From Streptomyces sp. NBC_01241 (GTDB lineage: Bacteria > Actinomycetota > Actinomycetes > Streptomycetales > Streptomycetaceae): a stretch of DNA of 64,000 nt. The translations under genes were made by a program, and so were the position numbers. The DNA lies in contig NZ_CP108494.1 of NCBI RefSeq assembly GCF_041435435.1, positions 6,544,501-6,608,500 of the forward strand, in the 5' to 3' direction. Of this stretch, positions 58,118 to 64,000 are shown in pieces (the stretch's first letter is position 1; every line of letters begins with the position of its first letter). The notes below the pieces were generated by a model. The model had not been told where the DNA came from, made no database searches, and saw only the letters and a list, made by a program, of their open reading frames with translations.

Positions 58118-59866
58118 TCAGCGCCGGGGTTCTCTCGTGCCGCTCCGCTTGGCCGAAGCGTTCTGTGACGGCGGCGTCGACTTCCTCCGCGTCTGTCCCT
58201 TCGATGCGGCCTTTGCCGTACCGCTCTCCGGCACAGCCGAGGCGTCCGCAGGCAGATCCGCCATCCGCCGTAGCCGCCATACCAGCACGTCACTGATCGA
58301 TTCTGCGGTCTCCAGCTCGCGCCGCTCCACTGCTTCCGCCAGGAGCGCGGTGGGGTCGTGGCCGGCGTTCTCGACGTCGACGAGGGTGGCGGCCAGGGCG
58401 TACCAGCCGGGCTCGGCGAGGACCTGCCCGGCCAGGTCGGGCACCGCCTGTCGGAGATAGGCGGCCTGCTTGCGCTGGAGAGGCTGGGACAGGCGACGAC
58501 CGCGCTGGTGCATCACGCCGAGGTGCAGCGGCGCGGCGGCCTGGTAGGCGGCACGCAGGTGGTCGGCGGCCTGACGGGCAGCAGCGGCCTGCTGGGCGTG
58601 CTCCTTCTTCCCGTGCCAGTGGGCAGCGGCGCTGACCAGGAAGAACGCCATGTCGATGAGCATGGCGGTGGTGGCACCGTCCTCCCCGCGGCCGAGGGCG
58701 GGACCGCCGTAGACGAGATCGCGGGCAGCCTGACGAAGGGCACGGTCGTGGCCTCGCTCGGCCTGGACGTGGGAGCGGGTCGCCCGCTCGAACGCCCAGG
58801 CGGCATCCCGCAGTTCACGGCGGGTGTGCGCGGCCGAGGTCTTGGCGAGCGCGTCGAGGACCTCGCCGGCTGCAGCGAGGTGCGCGGCGATCTGCCCGTC
58901 GTCGCCCTGGTCGAGGATCAGCACGGCCTGCCAGACCGCTGTCGTCGCCTGCCGCCGAGCGGCCGACGGGCTGATACGGGGCGAGCCGGAGGAGCGGTCA
59001 GTGGTGGCGTCGCTGCGGTGACCGGAGGCGTCGGCAGCCCACCGCTTGCGGATACGGGGCAGGGAGAGGTCGGGCGCGAGGGTGGAGCCGGAATAGTAGA
59101 TCGGCTCCTGGTCCTCGTTGCGGTCGTCCGGCAACGCGACCTTGTAGCCGAGCAGGTCGCCGGAGGGTGCGGTGCGCTGGCGGATCAGGAGGCCGGCGGC
59201 TGCCAGGCGGTCGAAGAACTCCTCCTCGCTGGCGACTCCGGCTGCGGCGCGGCGCACGGTCTCGCGCAGCTCCTCGCGTGGGGTGCGTTCCTTGCCCTGG
59301 CGGTCCGCCTTGTGGCGTTCGGCGCTGGTGGGGCGCTTGGCGGCGGTTCCGTCGCCGACGTTCAACCGGCGTAGCCCGTAGTCGATTTCGACCTTTCGGG
59401 CTTCGGTCTGGGAGCGGGCACCGTCCTGGCGGATGCGGGCCTGGCGGCCGTCCTCGCGTACGACGGTGGCGACGATGTGGATGTGATCGTCGGCGTGGCG
59501 GACGGCCGCCCAGCGGCAGGCGGCGTCGTCGCCCTCGGGGGCGATGCCGGTGGCGGCGACCATGCGGCGGGCGATGTCGGCCCACTGCTCGTCGGTGAGG
59601 ATCGGATCCTCGGGCGCGGCGCGTACGGACAGGTGCCATACGTACTCGGCGGGCCTGGCACTCTCGGGCAGCGCCATGACGGGCTGGTCGAGCAGGCGCT
59701 GCAGGTCGCCGTACGTGGCCTTCGGATCGCGGCCGGGGTCGGGTGCCTGGCTGTCCCACGCGGCGACGAGGTGCGGATCGATGTGCTCCTCGGCCCTGCC
59801 GGGACCGTACAGGTAGGCCACCAGGCCACGGGTGTCATCGCCCATGTCGTGAACTTTGGGAATCAT
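58118..59866 (-). CDS. MOBP-type conjugative relaxase
   Basis: 582 residues from ATG 59866, overlapping the mobC stop (ATGA). The N-terminal relaxase domain has the catalytic-Tyr region near YLYGPGRAEEH (residue 18-28), VWHLSVRAAPEDPILTDEQWADIARRMVAATG and the metal-binding RHADDHIHIVATVV. RIRQDGARSQTEARKVEIDYGLR follows. The C-terminal 350 residues are helical with a region LRQAARDLVYGG...DMAFFLVSAAAHWHG. Relaxases nick at oriT, bind the 5' end covalently and lead the strand through the coupling protein. It ends in a very basic tail. Confidence 0.92.
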   Translation of the reverse strand: MIPKVHDMGDDTRGLVAYLYGPGRAEEHIDPHLVAAWDSQAPDPGRDPKATYGDLQRLLDQPVMALPESARPAEYVWHLSVRAAPEDPILTDEQWADIARRMVAATGIAPEGDDAACRWAAVRHADDHIHIVATVVREDGRQARIRQDGARSQTEARKVEIDYGLRRLNVGDGTAAKRPTSAERHKADRQGKERTPREELRETVRRAAAGVASEEEFFDRLAAAGLLIRQRTAPSGDLLGYKVALPDDRNEDQEPIYYSGSTLAPDLSLPRIRKRWAADASGHRSDATTDRSSGSPRISPSAARRQATTAVWQAVLILDQGDDGQIAAHLAAAGEVLDALAKTSAAHTRRELRDAAWAFERATRSHVQAERGHDRALRQAARDLVYGGPALGRGEDGATTAMLIDMAFFLVSAAAHWHGKKEHAQQAAAARQAADHLRAAYQAAAPLHLGVMHQRGRRLSQPLQRKQAAYLRQAVPDLAGQVLAEPGWYALAATLVDVENAGHDPTALLAEAVERRELETAESISDVLVWRLRRMADLPADASAVPESGTAKAASKGQTRRKSTPPSQNASAKRSGTREPRR

Positions 59867-60540
59867 GCAGCCGGGCGCTCGCTGTCCAGGTAGTGCTGGG
59901 TGAAGGTGTCCACGCGTCGAGCGGCACGGTGTACGGCGGAGAGGACCGCTTCGGCGTGCGGGGCGTCACCGCCTGAATTGAGCGTTTTGGCAACCTGGTT
60001 GACGTTGTTGCCGATCTGCCCGAGGTGGCGCCGGAGGCTGAACAGCTCGGCGAGCATTTCGCGTTCGCCGGCGATCTCGGCTGCCGTGCGCGTCAGATCG
60101 CGCGCGGCGCTGAGGGCTGCGTGGGCGAGGAAGCCGGACGGCGTCATGGCGCACGCGGCTGCGGCGTCGAGGACGGACTGCTTCTCGTCGTCGTTGAAGC
60201 GGCTGGTGATCAGGTGCTTGCGCTTGCTCGACTTGGTCTTCGGCGTGCGGTTGCGCGCGGGCGGCTGGCTCGACGGCGCGCTCGCGTGGTACGTGCAGTG
60301 CGGGTTGTGGCACGGGTGGGTGGCTGTCTGCTCCTCCTGGGGATGCCGGCCGCCCTCGGTCGCATCCCCTCGGTCCGGCGCCCCCCGGCGCTGGACCGCC
60401 TCCGCCACCCCCGGGGCGGAGGACGCGAGAGTAGTACTCCCAACGGGAGTACTACTCTCGCACCAACTTGCTCGCGGTGAGGTCGAGTTGCTTTCCGGCT
60501 CACCGTGCGCGTGAGTGGGGGGTGTCGTCGGGTTCGTCAT
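59863..60540 (-). CDS. MobC-like relaxosome accessory protein
   Basis: Up to 225 residues from ATG 60540. The C-terminal 110 residues carry the MobC signature KRKHLITSRFNDDEKQSVLDAAAACAMTPSGFLAHAAL, then LRRHLGQIGNNVNQVAKTLN, a ribbon-helix-helix-type DNA-binding protein that helps the relaxase open oriT. The first 70 residues are low-quality sequence containing a 17-bp perfect inverted repeat (60425-60461). The real start could be the GTG just past it (GVAEAVQRRG region), putting the repeat upstream of the gene. Confidence 0.82.
   Translation of the reverse strand: MTNPTTPPTHAHGEPESNSTSPRASWCESSTPVGSTTLASSAPGVAEAVQRRGAPDRGDATEGGRHPQEEQTATHPCHNPHCTYHASAPSSQPPARNRTPKTKSSKRKHLITSRFNDDEKQSVLDAAAACAMTPSGFLAHAALSAARDLTRTAAEIAGEREMLAELFSLRRHLGQIGNNVNQVAKTLNSGGDAPHAEAVLSAVHRAARRVDTFTQHYLDSERPAA
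60425..60461. repeat. Perfect 17-bp inverted repeat at the mobC start
   Basis: Arms GCGAGAGTAGTACTCCC and GGGAGTACTACTCTCGC around AAC. Lower GC than its surroundings and located just before the mobC-relaxase pair, where oriT or a mobC operator is usually found. It overlaps the first codons of the longest mobC frame. Confidence 0.65.
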
Positions 60541-60773
60541 CGGGTGCGGTTCCTCGTGGTGCGGATGCGGTGCTGGATCTCGGCGGCGAGTTCGACCATG
60601 GCGGCCGGGCCGTCGAGGAGGCGGACAGGGGACTCGGGGTGGTCCTGGGTGAGCCACTGGCCGTTGGGGGCCAGCACGGCTGCGTGCAGGAGCTGGTGCC
60701 GTACGAGCACTTCCGCCCAGGCGCCGGCCTCGGCGGTCGACGGGGTGCGCGTACGCGGATTGCGGGCAGGAAT
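60537..60773 (-). CDS. Small protein upstream of mobC, ATT start likely
   Basis: About 78 residues: (M)PARNPRTRTPSTAEAGAWA, then EVLVRHQLLHAAVLAPNGQWLTQDHPES and GPAAMVELAAEIQHRIRTTRNRTR. Its stop overlaps the mobC ATG. No canonical start precedes the coding part; ATT 60773 follows GGAGGG by 6 nt. GTG 60715 would cut the protein. Function unknown; its position suggests a relaxosome role. Confidence 0.55.
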   Translation of the reverse strand: MPARNPRTRTPSTAEAGAWAEVLVRHQLLHAAVLAPNGQWLTQDHPESPVRLLDGPAAMVELAAEIQHRIRTTRNRTR

Positions 60774-60869
60774 GGCGGTCCCTCCATCACAGGGGGCGGG
60801 TGGCCCGACCGAGGCCGGGTCACCCGGCGGAATACGGAGGCAGGCGCGTGACCTGCTTCTTTGCAGGTG

Positions 60870-61061
60870 TCAGCCGCACTCGGGACAGCGGTCGAGGTGC
60901 CGGTTCAAGACCCGCGCCATGTTCCGCTTCACCGAGAAGGCGTTCTTCGCGCTCGTCTTCGCCGACGTCGATCCCTGGTGACGCTCGGAGTGACCGCGCA
61001 GGAACCGGATGTCCTGCTCAAAGCCGGACTTGATGGTGGCGAACCGATGGCAGGTCTTCAT
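60870..61061 (-). CDS. Small zinc-finger-like protein
   Basis: 63 residues from ATG 61061, overlapping the upstream stop (ATGA). MKTCHRFATIKSGFEQDIRFLRG, SVKRNMARVLNRHLDRCPECG. A basic helical protein with Cys pairs at both ends (TCH and CPEC) that could bind one zinc ion. The gene overlap supports it being real. Confidence 0.65.
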   Translation of the reverse strand: MKTCHRFATIKSGFEQDIRFLRGHSERHQGSTSAKTSAKNAFSVKRNMARVLNRHLDRCPECG

Positions 61062-62980
61062 CGGGCCGTGCTCCTTGTCGTGGTGGTGGCCGCCTCGTCC
61101 CGCAGCCGCTGCAGGACTGGCGTCAGGCGGTCGTTCCGGCCGCCCTGGATGTTCTGGGCGCGGAGGATCTCCCGCAGCTGGGGACGGGTGACCGACGCGT
61201 TGCCGTCCCGTTCCAGCAGCGCGGGCACGTGCGGGCGAACCCGCTCGACCATCTGCTCGACGGTCAGCCGGGGCCCGTTCCGCGGGCGCTTGGCCTTCCC
61301 AGCTCCCGGACGGTTTCGGGAGCCCTTCTGCGGCTGTTTGCGCCGCAGGGGGACGGTGTGGGGACGGTCCCCGTCGGGCTCGGTCCCCGTTTCGGTGTCG
61401 GGGTGTTCCCGGTCCCCGGTGTCGTTGGGGACGGTGTGGGGACGGTCCCCGTTAGGCTCGGTCCCCGTTTCGGTGTCGGGGTGTTCCCGGTCCCCGGTGT
61501 CGTTGGGGACGGTGTGGGGACGGTCCCCGTTAGGCTCGGTCCCCGTTTCGGTGTCGGGGTGTTCCCGGTCCCCGGTGTCGTTGGGGACGGTGTGGGGACG
61601 GTCCCCGTTAGGCTCGGTCCCCGTTTCGGTGTCGGGGTGCTTCCGGCCCTCGTCGTCATTGGGGACGGCCGCCGGGGACGGGCCACCGCCCCTCTGCGCT
61701 GCGACTTCGTGGACGTTTCCGCCCGCGCCATGGTCACCCTCACCGGTCCCCGGGATCACGACGGGGCCCTCCGCCTTCGCCTCTTCACCCTGGCCGGGCA
61801 GACGCGAGTCGCGCTCACCGATGCGGTCCCCGTTGTCGTTGGGGACGGTGTGGGGACGGTCCCCGTTGGGCTCGGTCCCCGTTTCGGTGTTGGGGTGTTC
61901 CCGGTCCCCGTTGTGGTTGGGGACGGTGTGGGGACCGTCCCCCACGGGCTCGGCCGCTGTCCCCGTCTCGGCCGCGTCCCCGACAGTGCGGTCCCCGATC
62001 GAGGCCGCGATTCGGGGACCGGCCTCGGGGACCGTCCCCGTCGGGCTCACGTGTTCCTCGGCGGGCATCCGAGTCCCCGGGGCCGCAGCGAGAGGGGGCC
62101 GGTCCCCAGGGTGGTCGTCCTGCTCCCACGAGGGCTGAGTCCAAGGGGACGGCAGGGCGACAGAGGCGAGGGCCGCGGCATGCCGGCGAGCGGCCAGCTG
62201 CTCCAGAAGCGCACGACGCTGGTCAGGATCGGTGCCGACCCCGGATCGTGAGAGGGCCGTTTCGAGCCGCCGTTCGATCCGGCGCCCGTGACGATTCGTG
62301 CGATCCTTCTCCGGCATCTTGGCCAGCCGGGACGCGAGGGCTCCTGCCCGCTTCGTAGCGCGCTCCCTGGTGATCTGGGCGGCATCGCGGTTCCGCGTGG
62401 CGACACCCAGGCGGGAGAGGAGACGTTCCCGCACTTCGCGCCCAAGCGTCGCCAGCAGCCCCTGCGAGGAGGCGTCCGGCTTGTGCAGTCGCAGCTCGAT
62501 ACCCATGGCCAGATGCCAGAGCATGGCAGCCATGACCGGACCGACGATCGCTCGCACGGTGCCGCCGACCGGCCCTGATTCGGCGTACGCCGGGATGATC
62601 TGCACCCCGGTGAGCACCCAGACCAGGATGCCCGGAACGCCAGGTGCGCCTTGATTGCGCAGGTTCTGGCGGGCCAGCAGAGCGTTCGCGAACAGGGCCA
62701 GCTCGGCCGTGGAGAAGAAGGCAGCCCGTTGCACCGTGTCGGTCATGCCGAGGTAGTCAGCGGCGAAGAACCAGCTGGTCTCCGCGCTGTATGCCGTGCA
62801 GCCCAGCGCCGCGAGGGCAGCGACCCAGACCGTGGGGGTGCCGGCGCGTGGGGCGCCTGACTGTGTCCGGTTGCGTCGGATCGACCATCCGGCCAGCACC
62901 AGGGTGAGCAACCCGACAGCCGCGACCGCGTAGACGGGATCAATACCGAGGGGCAGAGACATGGCGACGGGGTGAGTCAT
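61058..62980 (-). CDS. Membrane protein with tandem-repeat linker (DUF2637/SpdB-like)
   Basis: 640 residues from ATG 62980. The first 160 residues hold four to five membrane segments (VYAVAAVGLLTLVLAGW, VWVAALAALGCTAYS, AELALFANALLA, VLTGVQIIPAYA, VGPVMAAMLWHLAMGI), the plan of DUF2637/Spd-type plasmid-spread proteins. A basic helical part with ATKRAGALASRLAKMPEKDR follows. Then comes a 250-residue linker built of 26-residue units (HPDTETGTEPNGDRPHTVP). The C-terminus is helix-turn-helix-like (RPQLREILRAQNIQGGRNDRLTPVLQRLRDE). It may link DNA to the membrane during transfer or spread. Confidence 0.8.
   Translation of the reverse strand: MTHPVAMSLPLGIDPVYAVAAVGLLTLVLAGWSIRRNRTQSGAPRAGTPTVWVAALAALGCTAYSAETSWFFAADYLGMTDTVQRAAFFSTAELALFANALLARQNLRNQGAPGVPGILVWVLTGVQIIPAYAESGPVGGTVRAIVGPVMAAMLWHLAMGIELRLHKPDASSQGLLATLGREVRERLLSRLGVATRNRDAAQITRERATKRAGALASRLAKMPEKDRTNRHGRRIERRLETALSRSGVGTDPDQRRALLEQLAARRHAAALASVALPSPWTQPSWEQDDHPGDRPPLAAAPGTRMPAEEHVSPTGTVPEAGPRIAASIGDRTVGDAAETGTAAEPVGDGPHTVPNHNGDREHPNTETGTEPNGDRPHTVPNDNGDRIGERDSRLPGQGEEAKAEGPVVIPGTGEGDHGAGGNVHEVAAQRGGGPSPAAVPNDDEGRKHPDTETGTEPNGDRPHTVPNDTGDREHPDTETGTEPNGDRPHTVPNDTGDREHPDTETGTEPNGDRPHTVPNDTGDREHPDTETGTEPDGDRPHTVPLRRKQPQKGSRNRPGAGKAKRPRNGPRLTVEQMVERVRPHVPALLERDGNASVTRPQLREILRAQNIQGGRNDRLTPVLQRLRDEAATTTTRSTAR
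61345..61656. repeat. 78-bp tandem repeat inside the membrane protein gene
   Basis: Four consecutive 78-bp units, each 26 codons; three are nearly identical. The repeated word CGTTGGGGACGGTGTGG recurs at 61423, 61501 and 61579. Two diverged copies lie further along near 61840-61940. The reading frame stays open through all of them. Confidence 0.9.
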
Positions 62981-63603
62981 GCGGCCTTTCGGAGAGCAGC
63001 GATCAGGGAGTGGGTCTGAACCTGGCGGGGCACCTGCACCGGCGAGGTGGCGTCCTCGTCCTCGGCCGTTTCGTCGTCGGCCGGTTCTGTCTCGTCGTCC
63101 TGGTCCCAGTAGCGGTCACGGTCGGCGACAGCGTGGGCGGCGTTGCGCATCAGGTCACGCGCCCAGTCCAGGTCGAGCCGCAGTGTGAAGGCGAGGCGCT
63201 CGGGGTTCCAGCCGCGGGCGTACGCGTGGCGGGTGACGGCCTCGCGTTCGGCGTCGCTGAGGTGGATGTCGCGCCCTTCGAAGGCCGCCTTGACGCGGCT
63301 GTAGTCCAGGCGCTTGTTGACCTTGGCGTGCCAGGGGCGGCGCTCGTCCTCGGTGAGGCCGCCCCACATGCCGTGCCTGATCTCGTTGTCGAGGGCGTAG
63401 TCGAAGCACGCCTTCTTCACGGGGCACTGGCCGCAGATCGACTTGGCCTCGCCGATGGCCGTGCGGTCGCGGGCCGCGTGGAAGAACAGCGCGTCGATGA
63501 CCTTGGGCGGCATGTTGTGGCACAGGCCCCGGGCCTGCCAGCTGTGGTCGGCGATGCCACGGATGGTCGGGGCCGGGGAGTCGTTGGTGGTGATGTGGCG
63601 CAA
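62977..63603 (-). CDS. WhiB-like iron-sulfur regulator
   Basis: 208 residues from TTG 63603 (GGAG 6 nt upstream). SWQARGLCHNM, then SICGQCPVKKACFDYALDNEIRHGMWGGLTEDERRPWHAK provides the four cysteines (C, C-x2-C, C-x5-C) and the GMWGG turn of Wbl proteins, which bind a 4Fe-4S cluster and act with sigma factors. A C-terminal extension contains HLSDAEREAVTRHAYARGWNPERLAFTLRLDLDWARDLM, a second helix-turn-helix-like part not found in short Wbl proteins. It is a good candidate regulator of the mobilisation genes downstream. Confidence 0.9.
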   Translation of the reverse strand: MRHITTNDSPAPTIRGIADHSWQARGLCHNMPPKVIDALFFHAARDRTAIGEAKSICGQCPVKKACFDYALDNEIRHGMWGGLTEDERRPWHAKVNKRLDYSRVKAAFEGRDIHLSDAEREAVTRHAYARGWNPERLAFTLRLDLDWARDLMRNAAHAVADRDRYWDQDDETEPADDETAEDEDATSPVQVPRQVQTHSLIAALRKAA

Positions 63604-63748
63604 GGCAGTCTCCGGAAGTCGCCTCGGGGGGTGCGGGTCGTCGGCACCGAAGGTGGGTGGGGTGCGGCGGGGCGCTGCGAGGCGGGCGCGGGGTACGGCG
63701 TGGTGCCGTACCGGAGGCGGAACGTTTCTTTGGAGCAGCGGGCTGCGG

Positions 63749-64000
63749 TCAGGCGGCAGTCGCCGGGGCCTGGGCAGCCAGGGCGCGATCGACGCGACTG
63801 GGGTGGGCGGTGGCGAGCGGTGCATTGCCCCGGGCAGCGCCGTCGAGGGTGATGCGCCGGCGGCGGCAGGGCTCACCCTCGACGGCGTGGCACCACTCGC
63901 ACGGCACGCTGAGCACGTCGGGGCCTCCGGCGGCGATGGCGGCTTCACGGGCGGCGCGGGCCGGGCGATAGGGGGCCAGTTCGGCGCGGACGGCGGCCGG
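63749..64000 (-). CDS. Zinc-finger-like protein (5' end outside the window)
   Basis: At least 83 codons, entering from the right edge: APYRPARAAREAAIAAGGPDVLSVPCEWCHAVEGEPCRRRRITLDGAARGNAPLATAHPSRVDRALAAQ. The CEWC...PC pattern with a C-terminal H..R helix resembles small actinobacterial phage/plasmid zinc-binding proteins (C..C....PC....H...R). Function unknown. The start lies beyond the window. Confidence 0.6.
   Translation of the reverse strand, partial: PAAVRAELAPYRPARAAREAAIAAGGPDVLSVPCEWCHAVEGEPCRRRRITLDGAARGNAPLATAHPSRVDRALAAQAPATAA

Noticed and set aside
61345..61656. CRISPR array
   Set aside because: Units are contiguous 78-bp copies in a single reading frame without unique spacers and without cas genes.
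60861..62138. Plus-strand frame with repeated Val/Gly/Ser/Pro sequence
   Set aside because: It is the antisense of the tandem-repeat linker in the membrane protein gene; the minus-strand frame has membrane helices, a start and gene overlaps.
1..64000. tRNA genes, integrase, attachment sites or insertion sequences
   Set aside because: No tRNA cloverleaf, integrase, transposase or flanking direct repeats were recognised; whether this is a plasmid or an integrated element cannot be decided here.

Overview
The window is GC-rich DNA typical of Streptomyces or a close relative: G/C at third codon positions, many GTG/TTG starts, SCO6880-type conjugation genes, a WhiB-like regulator and an LAxTG surface protein. 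No integrase, tRNA, attachment site or rRNA is visible. The content (relaxase, MobC, coupling protein, type IV secretion ATPase, pilin-like and channel proteins) points to part of a large conjugative plasmid or integrative conjugative element rather than core chromosome.

Layout. 1-36.2 kb is almost entirely minus strand, in long overlapping gene runs. It opens with a DnaB-like helicase fragment, a C5-cytosine methyltransferase, a PAPS-reductase-like protein and an orphan tryptophan-synthase-alpha-like protein. A VirD4/TraG coupling protein follows (3.8-5.6 kb). Next come about 22 kb of small accessory genes: DUF317 proteins, small helical proteins, a recurrent 75-residue 'AGF' domain, a relaxase relative that has lost its histidines, a MoxR ATPase/VWA pair, an MFS exporter and a glycosyltransferase. 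The type IV secretion block runs from 28.2 to 36.2 kb (VirB4-like ATPase, SCO6880-like protein, VirB6/TrbL-like protein, VirB8/TcpC-like protein, pilin-like protein, NlpC/P60 hydrolase). A divergent control region at 36.2-36.7 kb separates it from a plus-strand half (36.7-55.1 kb). That half holds a DNA methyltransferase, DUF4913, RelE-like, DUF3631-like and GNAT proteins, tandem winged-helix regulators, an MFS exporter, an ATP-grasp ligase, more DUF317 genes, an LAxTG surface protein and a PD-(D/E)XK nuclease. From 55.2 kb the minus strand returns with a lipoprotein and then the mobilisation block (WhiB-like, a repeat-rich membrane protein, MobC, MOBP-type relaxase).

How it fits together: the relaxase and MobC would process the DNA, the coupling protein would deliver it, and the 28-36 kb block would build the channel and open the cell wall. 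Three sites carry a directional palindrome (arms ATCCCCGGTT/AACCGGGGAT, spacer ACCGA), complete at two and with a degenerate left arm at one. Divergent half-sites of the same motif lie upstream of the secretion operon. The element may therefore be co-regulated by one factor.

Two features stand out. First, at least seven genes, and probably nine, appear to start at CTG, and three more at ATC, ATT or GTC; most have a well-placed Shine-Dalgarno sequence, and homology runs past every later ATG/GTG/TTG. Such genes are truncated or missed by standard start rules. Second, several members of the repeated accessory families are broken by frameshifts or a stop, often at domain junctions. This could be real decay or switching, or indel errors in the sequence.
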